Shown here in pieces: positions 1 through 9,321 of a stretch of DNA of 64,000 bases. Position 1 is the stretch's first letter. Each line of letters opens with the position of its first letter. The DNA is from Streptomyces sp. GSL17-111. Its GTDB lineage: Bacteria > Actinomycetota > Actinomycetes > Streptomycetales > Streptomycetaceae. The notes below the pieces were generated by a model that saw nothing but the letters and a program-made list of their open reading frames with translations, ran no database searches and was not told where the DNA came from. Both the position numbers and the translations under genes were made by a program. The stretch is from assembly GCF_037911585.1 (NCBI RefSeq), contig NZ_JBAJNS010000001.1, positions 3,404,001-3,468,000 on the forward strand. The letters run 5' to 3'.

Positions 1-301
1 CGACGGGACGCACCCGGTCCGCCACCCCGGGCGGCAGCGCGGCCAGCACGCCGGTGAGCAGTTCGCCCCGCCCCGCCCCGACGTCGACCAGCGCGAGTTC
101 CGGGGGCCCGCCCAGCTCGGCGTCCACCCGCAGCAGGAGCTCCGCGACGGCCGCCGCGTACTGCGGCGAGGCGTGCACGGAGGTGCGGAAGTGTGCGCCC
201 GGGGCCTCGCGGACGAAGAAGCCGTCCGGGCCGTAGAGGGCCCGCTCGGCGGCGTCCCGCCACCCCGTGAACCCCGCGTCCGCATCGCTCGCGCCGCTCA
301 T
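1..301 (-). CDS. MidA-like SAM-dependent methyltransferase, N-terminal part
   Basis: Only the first 100 codons are present; the gene continues beyond the left edge. The start ATG is at 301, with a GGAAGG ribosome site 8-9 nt upstream. The protein shows the MidA/NDUFAF7 (old DUF185) opening: a W..A...ALYGPDGFF segment, then [15 protein letters not shown], then a Rossmann SAM-binding strand ending in [11 protein letters not shown]. MidA-family proteins are arginine or small-molecule methyltransferases acting in the cytoplasm; the bacterial substrate is mostly unknown. It diverges from the histidine kinase gene. The family is recognised by motif memory only, and the catalytic half is not visible. 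Confidence 0.7.
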   Translation of the reverse strand, partial: MSGASDADAGFTGWRDAAERALYGPDGFFVREAPGAHFRTSVHASPQYAAAVAELLLRVDAELGGPPELALVDVGAGRGELLTGVLAALPPGVADRVRPV

Positions 302-420
302 CGCGGGGCCTTCCCTTCCACATCGGTTCCGACGCCCGTCCACCGGGCCGGGGCCCGGCCCGTGCCGTCCCCGTATCCACCCTGGGAAGTAGTTGAACGT
401 AGCAGGGATCGGTCCTCCGG

Positions 421-459
421 TTGACCCGTCGGCCTTTCGGGCTGTTTACGCTGGGTGAC
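421..459 (+). promoter_or_regulatory. Candidate promoter of the histidine kinase gene
   Basis: TTGACC at 421-426 and TACGCT (TAnnnT) at 447-452 resemble a vegetative promoter with a long 20-bp spacer. The -10-like element ends 7 nt before the GTG at 460, which would give a leaderless message. This argues against using the in-frame TTG at 421 as the start, because that triplet would be the -35 box. Confidence 0.35.
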
Positions 460-1680
460 GTGCATCGGCTCTACGAGTTCCTCCGCAGACATCCCATGTG
501 GGTGGACGGCTTCTGGGCCGTCTGCCTGCTCATGATGTCCGCCGTGTGGCTCGTCGCCGAGGCCGCCGCCGGGGACCACGGCGGCGCGCTCGAGGAGTGG
601 CAGATCCTCGCCGCGATCCCCGTCACGTTGGCGCTCGCCGTCGTCGTCTGGCTGCGCCGTCGCTGCCCGCAGCAGATGCTGCTGCTCGCCGCCCTCGCGG
701 GCGTGGCCCAGCTCGTCACCGACGTCTTCGCCGTGCCGCCGGACTTCGCGATGCTGGTGATCGTCTTCACCGTCGCCTCCGGGCCGGTGCGCTGGGCCTC
801 CCGGCTGGCGCTCGTCGGGGCCTTCATCGCCCCCACCCTGGCCGCCCTCCGCTTCTTCGCCGGGGAGGGCAGCTCCCTCAGCACCATCGCCGGCCTGGTC
901 TTCCTGACCGTCTGCTTCCTGCTGGCCTGGGTCCTGGGCGACTCGCTGCGGACCCGCCGCGCCTACTACGTGCAGCTGGAGGAGCGCGCCGCGCGGCTGG
1001 AGAAGGAGCGGGAGGCACAGGCCAAGGTCGCGGTGGCCGCCGAGCGGGCCCGCATCGCCCGCGAGCTGCACGACGTCGTCGCGCACAACGTGTCCGTCAT
1101 GGTGGTGCAGGCCGACGGCGGCGCCTATGTCCTGGAGACCGCGCCCGAGCAGACCCGGCAGGCCCTGGAGACGATCTCCGGCACCGGGCGGCAGGCGCTC
1201 GCCGAGATGCGGCGGCTGCTGGGCGTCCTGCGCACCAGCGAGGACGGCGAGGCGGGCGAGTACGTGCCGCAGCCCGGCGTCGACCAGCTCACCGAGCTCG
1301 TCGAGCAGGTGCGCGGCACGGGCCTCACCGTGGACTTCCGCGTCGACGGCTCCCCCCGACCGCTGCCCAGCGGCGTCGAGCTGACGGCCTACCGCATCGT
1401 GCAGGAGGCGCTCACCAACACGCGCAAGCACGGTGGGCCCGACGTGGGGGCGACCGTCCGCCTCACCTACGGCACCGACGAGCTGAGCCTGCTGGCCGAG
1501 GACGACGGGCGCGGCTCCCAGGCGGAGCTGTACGAGGAGGGCGGCGCGGACGGCCTCGGGCACGGGCTGATCGGCATGCGCGAACGCGTCGGCATGGTCG
1601 GCGGCCGCCTGGAGGCCGGCCCCCGTCCCGGCGGCGGCTTCCGCATCCACGCCCGGCTGCCGCTGGCCGGGCGGACCTGA
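460..1680 (+). CDS. Sensor histidine kinase, NarL/DesK type
   Basis: A 406-residue membrane kinase. The first half holds about six hydrophobic segments, beginning at WVDGFWAVCLL. A short linker leads to a HisKA_3 dimerisation helix with the phospho-acceptor His204 in ARELHDVVAHN. The C-terminal HATPase contains an N-box (EALTNTRKHG), the G1 stretch EDDGRG and a GLGHGLIGMRERV loop. It should autophosphorylate and pass phosphate to the response regulator 62 bp downstream. The start is placed at GTG 460 rather than the in-frame TTG 421, because typical homologues begin just before the RLY.FLRRHP motif. The stimulus is unknown. Confidence 0.85.
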   Translation: MHRLYEFLRRHPMWVDGFWAVCLLMMSAVWLVAEAAAGDHGGALEEWQILAAIPVTLALAVVVWLRRRCPQQMLLLAALAGVAQLVTDVFAVPPDFAMLVIVFTVASGPVRWASRLALVGAFIAPTLAALRFFAGEGSSLSTIAGLVFLTVCFLLAWVLGDSLRTRRAYYVQLEERAARLEKEREAQAKVAVAAERARIARELHDVVAHNVSVMVVQADGGAYVLETAPEQTRQALETISGTGRQALAEMRRLLGVLRTSEDGEAGEYVPQPGVDQLTELVEQVRGTGLTVDFRVDGSPRPLPSGVELTAYRIVQEALTNTRKHGGPDVGATVRLTYGTDELSLLAEDDGRGSQAELYEEGGADGLGHGLIGMRERVGMVGGRLEAGPRPGGGFRIHARLPLAGRT

Positions 1681-1742
1681 CGCCCACGCCCCGGGCACCC
1701 ACCGCGGCCCCCGTGCCGCCCCGCTGAGAAGAGGACCGACCC

Positions 1743-2423
1743 ATGACCGTCCGCGTGATGCTCGTCGACGACCAGGCACTGCTCCGCACCGGCTTCCGCA
1801 TGGTGCTGGCCGCCCAGCCCGACATGGAGGTCGCCGCCGAGGCGGGCAACGGCGCCGAGGCCCTGGCCGCCCTGCGCACCACCCACGTGGACGTCGTCCT
1901 CATGGACATCCGCATGCCGGTGATGGACGGCGTCGAGGCCACCCGGCGCGTCTGTCAGGAGGGCGAGGGCGGCCCGGGAGACCCGAAGGTGCTCATCCTC
2001 ACCACCTTCGACCTCGACGAGTACGCCTTCGCCGCCCTCAAGGCGGGGGCGAGCGGCTTCCTGCTCAAGGACGTGCCCCCCGGCGAGCTGCTGAACGCCA
2101 TCCGGGCCGTGCACAGCGGCGACGCCGTCGTCGCGCCGTCCACCACCCGGCGGCTGATCGACCGCTTCTCCCCGATGCTCCCCGGCACGGCGGACGCCGC
2201 CGAGCACCGCGAGCTGGCCCGCCTCACCGACCGGGAGCGCGAGGTGCTGCTGCTCGTCGCCCAGGGCATGTCCAACGGGGAGATCGCCGCCCACCTCGTC
2301 CTGTCGGAGGCGACCGTCAAGACGCACGTGGGCCGCATCCTCACCAAGCTCGGCCTGCGCGACCGCGTGCAGGCGGTCGTCCTGGCCTACGAGACGGGCC
2401 TCGTCCGCGCCGGCCGGGGCTGA
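1743..2423 (+). CDS. LuxR/NarL-family response regulator
   Basis: 226 residues. The receiver domain opens with VRVMLVDDQALLRTGFRMVL and carries the phospho-acceptor Asp55 in VVLMDIRMPVMDG, followed by TTFDLDEYAFAALKAGASGFLLKD. The C-terminal NarL-type helix-turn-helix is LTDREREVLLLVAQGMSNGEIA, with recognition helix around SEATVKTHVGRILTKL. It is the cognate regulator of the upstream kinase; the pair is likely cotranscribed. GAGAAGAGGACCG before the ATG is the ribosome site. The gene converges on the aldolase gene with only 8 bp between them. Targets cannot be inferred. Confidence 0.9.
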   Translation: MTVRVMLVDDQALLRTGFRMVLAAQPDMEVAAEAGNGAEALAALRTTHVDVVLMDIRMPVMDGVEATRRVCQEGEGGPGDPKVLILTTFDLDEYAFAALKAGASGFLLKDVPPGELLNAIRAVHSGDAVVAPSTTRRLIDRFSPMLPGTADAAEHRELARLTDREREVLLLVAQGMSNGEIAAHLVLSEATVKTHVGRILTKLGLRDRVQAVVLAYETGLVRAGRG

Positions 2424-2431
2424 CCCGCCCC

Positions 2432-3595
2432 CTACCGGAGCGGCGCGTACGTCAGGAACGACGTGAGCGCCGCGTGGACGTCCGCGGCGCTCCAGCCGAG
2501 GCCCGCGGCGTCCACGGTGACCTCCGTGAGCGCCAGCCCCGGCGCCCCCGCCGCCGTCCAGCGTCCGAACAGCGCGGTCCCCGTCTCCTCGGCCTGCCGC
2601 AGCGAGGCCGACGTCAGCGCCTCCGCGTCACCCGCCAGCCACACGTGGAACTGGTGGGTGTGTGGCTCCTGCGGCTGCACCCGCGCCCACGGCACGTCCG
2701 CCGCCGCGAACCCGGACCGCAGCGCCGCCGCGACGAGCCGGGCCCGCGCCACGTACGACGGCAACCGGGGCAGCTCCCGCTCCAGGCCCCGCAGCGCCGT
2801 CAGCGCGGCGGGCCACTGCTGGAAGACCGAGCCGCCGTACCGGTGCCGCCACACCCGGGCCTCGTCGGCCAGTTCCACCGGACCGGCCAGCGCGGCGCCG
2901 GACAGCCCGCCCAGCGACTTGTAGAAGGAGACGTAGACGGAGTCCGCGAGCCCGGCGATGTCGGACAGCGGCCGGTCGAACCACGTCGTGCACTCCCACA
3001 GCCGCGCCCCGTCGAGGTGGACGACGGCGTCCCGCTCCCGGGCCGCCGCCACCGTCCGCGTCAGCTCCTCCCACGTGGGCAGGACGAACCCGGCGTCCCG
3101 CAGCGGCAGCTCCAGCATGACGGTGCCGACCGGCTCGTCGAGGGTGCGGACGTCCTCGGCCGTGACGGGCGTGTGCTCGGAACCGATCCGCACCGGACGC
3201 AGCCCCGCGACCCGCTCCAGCGCCTCCCGCTCGTGCCGCACCGGGTGGGAGTCGGCGTGCAGGGCCACCCGGGGGTCGCCGGTGCGGGCCGCCCAGCAGC
3301 GCAGCGCGGCCTGCTGGGCCATCGTCCCGGTGGGGAACCACACGGCGGCCGGCAGGCCGAGCAGCTCGGCGGTCCGCTCCTCCAGCCGCTCCACGACGCC
3401 GTCCCCGTAGAAGTCCGGCCACCCGTCCAGGTCCCCGGCGGCGGCGTCCGCCACGTCCGCCAGCCGCTCCCCGACCGACCGCAGCGGCCCCGACCACAGC
3501 TTCCGCTCCGCGCGGCGCAGCGCGGTGAGCAGCCGCTCCCGGGAGACGCCGCCGGCCTCTTCGCTCCCGTCCGTCATGCCCGCATCCTCACCCAT
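2432..3595 (-). CDS. Threonine aldolase-like, PLP-dependent beta-eliminating lyase
   Basis: 387 residues of fold type I PLP enzyme. The substrate/PLP region reads AVWFPTGTMAQQAALRCWA, followed by HLDGARLWE (the Asp binds the pyridine nitrogen) and VSFYKSLGG with the probable Schiff-base lysine. The family (LtaE-like) cleaves L-threonine or other beta-hydroxy amino acids to glycine and an aldehyde. The start ATG at 3595 is preferred because GGAGGGGG lies 4-8 nt upstream; ATG 3577 is an alternative. The gene diverges from the DUF2520-panC operon. Exact substrate specificity is not visible in the sequence. Confidence 0.75.
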   Translation of the reverse strand: MGEDAGMTDGSEEAGGVSRERLLTALRRAERKLWSGPLRSVGERLADVADAAAGDLDGWPDFYGDGVVERLEERTAELLGLPAAVWFPTGTMAQQAALRCWAARTGDPRVALHADSHPVRHEREALERVAGLRPVRIGSEHTPVTAEDVRTLDEPVGTVMLELPLRDAGFVLPTWEELTRTVAAARERDAVVHLDGARLWECTTWFDRPLSDIAGLADSVYVSFYKSLGGLSGAALAGPVELADEARVWRHRYGGSVFQQWPAALTALRGLERELPRLPSYVARARLVAAALRSGFAAADVPWARVQPQEPHTHQFHVWLAGDAEALTSASLRQAEETGTALFGRWTAAGAPGLALTEVTVDAAGLGWSAADVHAALTSFLTYAPLR

Positions 3596-3740
3596 CGCGC
3601 CCCCTCCGGCCATCGTGTTTGCGCACCGGGCCCGTGCGGGCCGATCGACCGGGCGACCCCGGCAGCGGTACCCAAGTAGCATGGGGCCCCGACGTCCGGT
3701 ACCGACAAGAACAGCGGACTGGAACGGAAGGCTTCGATCC

Positions 3741-4655
3741 GTGAACGCAAACGAACCCGCCCGGCACGCCCACGAGCGGCCCGCGCGGCTGACCGTCGGC
3801 GTGGTGGGCGCCGGCCGGGTCGGCCCCGCCCTCGCGGCGGCACTCGGTCTGGCCGGGCACCGCACGGTGGCCGCGTCCGGCGTCTCCGACGCGTCCCGGC
3901 ACCGGGCGGCGGAGCTCCTGCCCGGGGTGCCGCTGGTGGAGCCCGCCGAGGTGCTGGCGCGGTCCGAGCTGGTGCTGCTGACCGTGCCCGACGACGCGCT
4001 GCCCGCTCTCGTGTCCGGCCTCGCCGAGACGGGCGCCGTCCGCCCGGGCCAGCTGATCGCGCACAGCTCCGGCCGGTACGGGATCTCCGTGCTGGACCCG
4101 GCGCTGCGGGCGGGCGCCCTGCCGCTCGCGCTGCACCCGGTGATGACGTTCACCGGCACCGGCGTCGACGTCCAGCGCCTCGCGGGCTGCGTCTTCGGCG
4201 TGACGGCCCCCGAGGAGCTGCGGCTCGCGGCCGAGGCGCTCGTCATCGAGATGGGCGGGGAGCCGGAGTGGATCGCCGAGGAGAGCCGTCCCCTCTACCA
4301 CGCGGCGCTCGCCCTCGGCGCGAACCACCTGGTCACGCTCGTCGCGCAGGCGCAGGACCTGCTGCGCACGGCGGGCGTCGCCGCACCCGACCGCATGCTG
4401 GGCCCGCTGCTGGGCGCCGCCCTGGACAACGCCCTGCGCTCCGGTGACGCGGCCCTGACCGGGCCCGTCGCGCGTGGTGACGCCGGAACCGTCTCCGCGC
4501 ACATCGCGGAGCTGCGCCGGCACGCGCCTGCGGCGGTCCCCGGCTACCTCGCCATGGCCCGCACCACGGCGGACCGGGCCCTGGAGCACGGGCTGCTCAA
4601 GCCGGAGCTGGCGGAGGACCTGCTGGCGGTCCTCTCGGACGGAGCCCGTTCATGA
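3741..4655 (+). CDS. Rossmann-like / DUF2520 protein
   Basis: 304 residues. The N-terminal NAD(P)-binding Rossmann fold starts [19 protein letters not shown]. The C-terminal half is a helical DUF2520 domain ([10 protein letters not shown], then [15 protein letters not shown]), giving an architecture like ProC or 6-phosphogluconate-dehydrogenase relatives. GTG 3741 is taken as start because GGAAGG lies upstream and the homology begins shortly after; the open frame upstream has no family sequence. The last codons overlap panC (ATGA), and in many actinobacteria this gene sits directly before panC. A role in pantothenate supply (for example ketopantoate handling) is an inference from this context. 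Confidence 0.75.
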   Translation: MNANEPARHAHERPARLTVGVVGAGRVGPALAAALGLAGHRTVAASGVSDASRHRAAELLPGVPLVEPAEVLARSELVLLTVPDDALPALVSGLAETGAVRPGQLIAHSSGRYGISVLDPALRAGALPLALHPVMTFTGTGVDVQRLAGCVFGVTAPEELRLAAEALVIEMGGEPEWIAEESRPLYHAALALGANHLVTLVAQAQDLLRTAGVAAPDRMLGPLLGAALDNALRSGDAALTGPVARGDAGTVSAHIAELRRHAPAAVPGYLAMARTTADRALEHGLLKPELAEDLLAVLSDGARS

Positions 4656-5641
4656 CGGCCGCCCCCGCCCTGCTGCGCGCGGCCGCCGAGCTGCGGGGCC
4701 TGCGTCCCGCCGAGGGGCGGCGCCGGGGCGTGGTGATGACCATGGGCGCCCTGCACGACGGCCACGCGGAGCTGATCCGCACCGCCCGCGCCGCCGTGGG
4801 GCCCGGGGGCCAGGTGGTGGTGACCGTCTTCGTCAACCCGCTCCAGTTCGGGGCCGGCGAGGACCTGGACCGCTACCCGCGCACCCTGGACGCCGATCTC
4901 GCGGTGGCGGCCGCGGCGGGGGCCGACATCGTGTTCGCGCCGCCCGCCGACGAGGTCTACCCGGGGGGCGAGCCGGAGGTCCGCGTCACGGCCGGGCCGA
5001 TGGGCGGGCGGTTGGAGGGCGAGCACCGGCCGGGCCACTTCGACGGCATGCTCACCGTCGTCGCCAAGCTGCTGCACCTGACCGCGCCCGACGTCGCCCT
5101 CTACGGGGAGAAGGACGCCCAGCAGCTCGCGCTCATCACCCGCATGGTGCGGGACCTGAACTTCCCCGTGGAGATCGTCGGCGTCCCGACGGTCCGGGAG
5201 CCGGACGGGCTGGCCCTCTCCAGCCGCAACCGCTACCTGTCCCGGTACGAGCGGAACGTCGCGCTGGCCCTGTCCCGCGCGCTGTTCGCGGCCCGGGACC
5301 GGCTGACCGCCGAGACGGCCCTGCGCGTCCGCGCCGCCGTTTCCGGTGCCCCGGAGGGGCGGGCGGCGGCGCTGGCCAAGGTGGGCGAGTCCCGCGCGTC
5401 GGCGGACGCGCACGCCCTGGCCCACGCCTCCGGCGGCCCGGCGGCGGCGCTCGCCGCCGCGCGGCTGGTGCTGGAGGAGGCGCGCGGCCTCGACGTCGAC
5501 TACCTGGCGCTCGTCGACCCGCGCGACTTCACCGACGTCCCCGACGGCTTCCAGGGCGAGGCGGTCCTGGCCGTGGCCGCCCGCGTCGGCGGCACCCGCC
5601 TCATCGACAACATCCGCCTCTGGTTCGGAGCCTCCGCATGA
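4652..5641 (+). CDS. panC: Pantoate--beta-alanine ligase (pantothenate synthetase)
   Basis: 329 residues, slightly longer than the usual 280-310. It joins pantoate and beta-alanine using ATP to make pantothenate, the CoA precursor. The HIGH-like ATP motif is [13 protein letters not shown]. Further family blocks are [57 protein letters not shown] and the KMSKS-equivalent SSRNRYLS. About 20 extra residues, rich in Ala and Gly, sit around residue 240 ([20 protein letters not shown]). The ATG overlaps the stop of the preceding gene, and its own stop overlaps nadB, so translation is probably coupled. Confidence 0.95.
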   Translation: MTAAPALLRAAAELRGLRPAEGRRRGVVMTMGALHDGHAELIRTARAAVGPGGQVVVTVFVNPLQFGAGEDLDRYPRTLDADLAVAAAAGADIVFAPPADEVYPGGEPEVRVTAGPMGGRLEGEHRPGHFDGMLTVVAKLLHLTAPDVALYGEKDAQQLALITRMVRDLNFPVEIVGVPTVREPDGLALSSRNRYLSRYERNVALALSRALFAARDRLTAETALRVRAAVSGAPEGRAAALAKVGESRASADAHALAHASGGPAAALAAARLVLEEARGLDVDYLALVDPRDFTDVPDGFQGEAVLAVAARVGGTRLIDNIRLWFGASA

Positions 5642-7401
5642 CCGCCGCGACGGGCCCCGGCGCCCCGGCCCCCGCCGTCCCCGGCATACGCCTGGACGCC
5701 CCCGCCCCCAGCTGGGCCATCGAGGCCGACGTCGTCGTCGTCGGCTCCGGCGTGGCCGGTCTCACCGCCGCCCTGCGCTGCGCAGCCACCGGCCTGACCA
5801 CCGTCATCGTCACCAAGGCGGACCTCAACGACGGCTCCACCCGCTGGGCGCAGGGCGGCATCGCCGCCGCGCTCGGCGAGGGCGACACGCCCGCCCAGCA
5901 CCTCGCCGACACCCTCACGGCGGGCGCCGGGCTCTGTGACCAGGACGCCGTGCGCACCCTCGTCACCGAGGGCCCGGACGCCGTCCGCCGGCTCATCGCC
6001 ACCGGCGCCGTCTTCGACACCTCCACCGCCACCGGCGAGATCGAGCTGACCCGCGAGGGCGGTCACCACCGCCGTCGCATCGCCCACGCCGGCGGCGACG
6101 CGACGGGCGCGGAGATCTCCCGCGCGCTGGTGGAGGCCGTGCAGAGCGCGGGCATCCGCAGCATCGAGCACGCCCTCGTCCTGGACCTGCTCCGGGACGA
6201 GGGCGGCCGCACCGCGGGCGTCTCGCTGCACGTCATGGGCGAGGGGCAGCACGACGGCGTGGGCGCCGTCCACGCACCCGCCGTGGTGCTGGCCACCGGC
6301 GGCATGGGGCAGGTCTTCTCCGCCACCACCAACCCGGCCGTCTCCACCGGCGACGGCGTCGCCCTCGCGCTGCGGGCCGGGGCCGAGGTCAGCGACCTGG
6401 AGTTCGTCCAGTTCCACCCCACCGTGCTCTACCTGGGCGCGGGTGCGGAGGGCCAGCAGCCGCTGATCTCCGAGGCCGTGCGCGGCGAGGGCGCCCACCT
6501 GGTCGACGCCGACGGCGTCCGCTTCATGACCGGGCAGCACGAGCTGGGTGAGCTGGCGCCCCGGGACATCGTCGCCAAGGGCATCATGCGGCGCTGCCAG
6601 GAGCGGGGCACCGACCACATGTACCTGGACGCCCGGCACTTCGGCGCCCGCATGTGGGCCGAGCGCTTCCCGACGATCCTCGCCGCCTGCCGCGCGCACG
6701 GCCTGGATCCGGTCCGGGAGCCGATCCCCGTCGCCCCCGCCGCCCACTACGCCTCCGGTGGCGTCCGGACCGACCTGCGCGGACGCACCACCGTGCCCGG
6801 GCTCTACGCCTGCGGGGAGACCGCGTGCACCGGCGTGCACGGCGCGAACCGGCTGGCGTCGAACTCGCTGCTGGAGGGCCTGGTCTTCGCCGAACGCATC
6901 GCGGCGGACATCCGCGCCCGCGCCGGGGACCGTGCCGCGCCCGACCGCGCCACCCGCCCGGTGCCCGCCGCCGCGCCGCCCGTGCTGCCGCTGCTGCCCG
7001 CCGAGGCGCGCGGCGAGGTGCAGCGGATCATGACCGCCGGTGCGGGCGTGCTGCGTTCCGCCGCGAGCCTCGCCGGGGCCGCCGCCGCGCTGGCCGCCCT
7101 GCGCTCCGGCCCCGGCCGGGACGGCAAGCCCGCCGAGCCCGCCACCGAGACGTGGGAGGTCACCAACCTCCATCTGGTGGCCTCCGTCCTCGTCGCCGCC
7201 GCCGCCCGCCGGGCGGAGACCCGCGGCTGCCACTGGCGCGAGGACCACCCCGACCGCGACGATGCCCGCTGGGCCCGTCACATCGTCGTGACCCTGGGCG
7301 CCCCCACGCCGCACGACGACGCGCCCCTCACCCAGCGCACGACCGACACCACCGGCTTCCCGCCGGTCACCCACGCCGCTCCCGAGGAGAAGAAGCCGTG
7401 A
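5638..7401 (+). CDS. nadB: L-aspartate oxidase
   Basis: 587 residues. It oxidises L-aspartate to iminoaspartate with FAD, the first step of de novo NAD synthesis. The FAD-binding motif is [18 protein letters not shown] (residues about 30-48). Also visible are [13 protein letters not shown], the succinate-dehydrogenase-like [14 protein letters not shown], the substrate region [11 protein letters not shown] and [13 protein letters not shown], and the C-terminal [30 protein letters not shown] 5638 overlaps the panC stop, and the stop overlaps the GTG of nadC. No quinolinate synthase (nadA) gene is in the window. Confidence 0.95.
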   Translation: MTAATGPGAPAPAVPGIRLDAPAPSWAIEADVVVVGSGVAGLTAALRCAATGLTTVIVTKADLNDGSTRWAQGGIAAALGEGDTPAQHLADTLTAGAGLCDQDAVRTLVTEGPDAVRRLIATGAVFDTSTATGEIELTREGGHHRRRIAHAGGDATGAEISRALVEAVQSAGIRSIEHALVLDLLRDEGGRTAGVSLHVMGEGQHDGVGAVHAPAVVLATGGMGQVFSATTNPAVSTGDGVALALRAGAEVSDLEFVQFHPTVLYLGAGAEGQQPLISEAVRGEGAHLVDADGVRFMTGQHELGELAPRDIVAKGIMRRCQERGTDHMYLDARHFGARMWAERFPTILAACRAHGLDPVREPIPVAPAAHYASGGVRTDLRGRTTVPGLYACGETACTGVHGANRLASNSLLEGLVFAERIAADIRARAGDRAAPDRATRPVPAAAPPVLPLLPAEARGEVQRIMTAGAGVLRSAASLAGAAAALAALRSGPGRDGKPAEPATETWEVTNLHLVASVLVAAAARRAETRGCHWREDHPDRDDARWARHIVVTLGAPTPHDDAPLTQRTTDTTGFPPVTHAAPEEKKP

Positions 7402-8450
7402 CCCCCTCCGACGACCGCGCCCGCCCCGAGCCCGTGGAGCTGCCCCTGCTCCAGATCGGCGGTCCCGGCGCCACCGCGCCCTCCGGGGGCGGCGGCTGCG
7501 GGGACGCCTGCGGCTGCGGCAGCGCGGACCTCGACGACGACCTGGACCTCGATCCGCTGGAGTGCGGCCTCGACCCGGACCTGGCGCAGCTCCTGGCCGA
7601 CGCCGGGCTCGACCCCGTCCAGGTGGAGGACGTCGCGCACCTGGCCATTGAGGAGGACCTCGACCACGGCGTGGACGTCACCACCGTCGCCACCGTCCCT
7701 GAGGACGCCGTGGCCACCGGCGACTTCACCGCCCGCGAGGCCGGGACGGTCGCCGGGCTGCGCGTCGCCGAGGCGGTCCTGTCGGTGGTGTGCACCGACG
7801 AGTTCGAGGTCGAGCGGCACGTGGAGGACGGCGAGCGGGTGGCGCCCGGCACCGTCCTGCTCAGCGTGCGCACCCGCACCCGCGACCTCCTCACCGGCGA
7901 GCGCAGCGCGCTGAACCTCCTGTGCCGGCTCTCCGGCATCGCGACGGCCACCCGGGCGTGGGCCGACACGCTGGAGGGCACGGGCACCCGCGTCCGCGAC
8001 ACGCGCAAGACGACGCCGGGGCTGCGTGCGCTGGAGAAGTACGCGGTGCGCTGCGGCGGCGGCGTCAACCACCGGTTCTCCCTCTCCGACGCGGCCCTGA
8101 TCAAGGACAACCACGTCATCGCGGCGGGCGGCGTCGCGGCGGCGTTCAAGGCCGTCCGGGAGGAGTTTCCCGACCTGCCGATCGAGGTCGAGGTCGACCG
8201 GCTGGACCAGATCGAGCCCGTCCTCGCCGAGGGGGCCGACCTGTTGCTGCTGGACAACTTCACCCCGGCGGAGACGGCGGAGGCCGTCGCCCTGGTGGCC
8301 GGGCGGGCCGCGCTGGAGTCCTCCGGCCGCCTCACCCTGGAGAACGCCGCCGCGTACGCCGCCACGGGCGTCGACTACCTGGCCGTCGGCGCGCTCACCC
8401 ACTCCGCGCCGATCCTCGACATCGGCCTCGACCTGCGGGACGAGGTCTGA
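7398..8450 (+). CDS. nadC: Nicotinate-nucleotide pyrophosphorylase (quinolinate phosphoribosyltransferase)
   Basis: 350 residues, about 60 more than a minimal NadC. It converts quinolinate and PRPP to nicotinate mononucleotide. The core has IEEDLDHGVDVTT, the catalytic block TRKTTPGLRALEKYAVRCGGG, then HRFSLSDAALIKDNH and LLLLDNFTP. The extra N-terminus contains CGDACGCGS followed by an acidic DLDDDLDLDPLECG run, a compact Cys/Asp-rich tail that is not part of the enzyme fold. The start is GTG 7398, overlapping the nadB stop as GTGA. The next gene, coaX, begins 4 bp after the stop. Confidence 0.93.
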   Translation: MTPSDDRARPEPVELPLLQIGGPGATAPSGGGGCGDACGCGSADLDDDLDLDPLECGLDPDLAQLLADAGLDPVQVEDVAHLAIEEDLDHGVDVTTVATVPEDAVATGDFTAREAGTVAGLRVAEAVLSVVCTDEFEVERHVEDGERVAPGTVLLSVRTRTRDLLTGERSALNLLCRLSGIATATRAWADTLEGTGTRVRDTRKTTPGLRALEKYAVRCGGGVNHRFSLSDAALIKDNHVIAAGGVAAAFKAVREEFPDLPIEVEVDRLDQIEPVLAEGADLLLLDNFTPAETAEAVALVAGRAALESSGRLTLENAAAYAATGVDYLAVGALTHSAPILDIGLDLRDEV

Positions 8451-8454
8451 TCCC

Positions 8455-9261
8455 ATGCTGCTGACCATCGACGTCGGGAACACCCACACCGTCCTCGGCC
8501 TGTTCGACGGCGAGGAGATCGTCGAGCACTGGCGTATCTCCACCGACGCCCGCCGCACCGCCGACGAGCTGGCCGTCCTGCTCCAGGGCCTGATGGGCAT
8601 GCACCCGCTGCTCGGCGTGGAGCTCGGTGAGGGCATCGAGGGCATCGCCATCTGCTCGACCGTCCCGTCCGTCCTGCACGAACTGCGCGAGGTGACCCGC
8701 CGCTACTACGGCGACATTCCGGCCGTCCTCGTGGAGCCGGGCGTCAAGACGGGCGTGCCGGTCCTCATGGACCACCCCAAGGAGGTCGGCGCGGACCGCA
8801 TCATCAACGCGGTCGGGGCCGTCGAGCTGTACGGCGGGCCCTGCGTCGTCGTCGACTTCGGCACGGCCACGACGTTCGACGCCATCTCCGCGCGCGGCGA
8901 GTACGTGGGCGGCGTGATCGCCCCCGGCATCGAGATCAGCGTCGAGGCGCTCGGGGTGCGCGGCGCCCAGCTGCGGAAGATCGAGCTGGCCCGGCCGCGT
9001 GCGGTGATCGGCAAGAACACGGTGGAGGCCATGCAGTCCGGCATCCTCTACGGCTTCGCGGGCCAGGTCGACGGGGTCGTGGACCGCATGGCGCGTGAGC
9101 TGGCCGGTCCCGACGGCGACCCGGACGACGTGACCGTCATCGCGACGGGCGGGCTGGCGCCGATGGTGCTGGGGGAGTCGTCCGTGATCGACGAGCACGA
9201 GCCCTGGCTGACGCTCATCGGCCTGCGCCTGGTGTACGAACGGAACGCCTCCCGCCTCTGA
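8455..9261 (+). CDS. coaX: Type III pantothenate kinase
   Basis: 268 residues, the normal length for CoaX. It phosphorylates pantothenate, the first step from pantothenate to CoA. It is an ASKHA-fold enzyme: LLTIDVGNTHTVLGLFDG (phosphate 1), ICSTVPSVL, VEPGVKTGVPVLMDHPKEVGADRIINAVGA, VVVDFGTATTFDAI (phosphate 2) and VIATGGLAPMV. It is the last gene of the panC-nadB-nadC-coaX operon, so one transcript covers steps of both CoA and NAD synthesis. A strong hairpin overlaps its stop codon. Confidence 0.95.
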   Translation: MLLTIDVGNTHTVLGLFDGEEIVEHWRISTDARRTADELAVLLQGLMGMHPLLGVELGEGIEGIAICSTVPSVLHELREVTRRYYGDIPAVLVEPGVKTGVPVLMDHPKEVGADRIINAVGAVELYGGPCVVVDFGTATTFDAISARGEYVGGVIAPGIEISVEALGVRGAQLRKIELARPRAVIGKNTVEAMQSGILYGFAGQVDGVVDRMARELAGPDGDPDDVTVIATGGLAPMVLGESSVIDEHEPWLTLIGLRLVYERNASRL

Positions 9262-9271
9262 GGCGGGAGGC
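9247..9271 (+). terminator. Hairpin overlapping the coaX stop codon
   Basis: GCCTCCCGCCTC (9247-9258) and GAGGCGGGAGGC (9260-9271) are perfectly complementary around the TGA of coaX. The stem is about 11 bp with a 3-nt loop. There is no T-tract, which is common for streptomycete terminators. It probably ends the coenzyme operon transcript. Confidence 0.65.
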
Positions 9272-9321
9272 AGGGCGCGTCACGTCCTGCATTTCGTCCG
9301 TTTAGCACTTAAAGTCACACT

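Noticed and set aside
421..459. TTG 421 as start of the histidine kinase
   Set aside because: This triplet reads as part of a TTGACC -35 box, and the family sequence begins after GTG 460.
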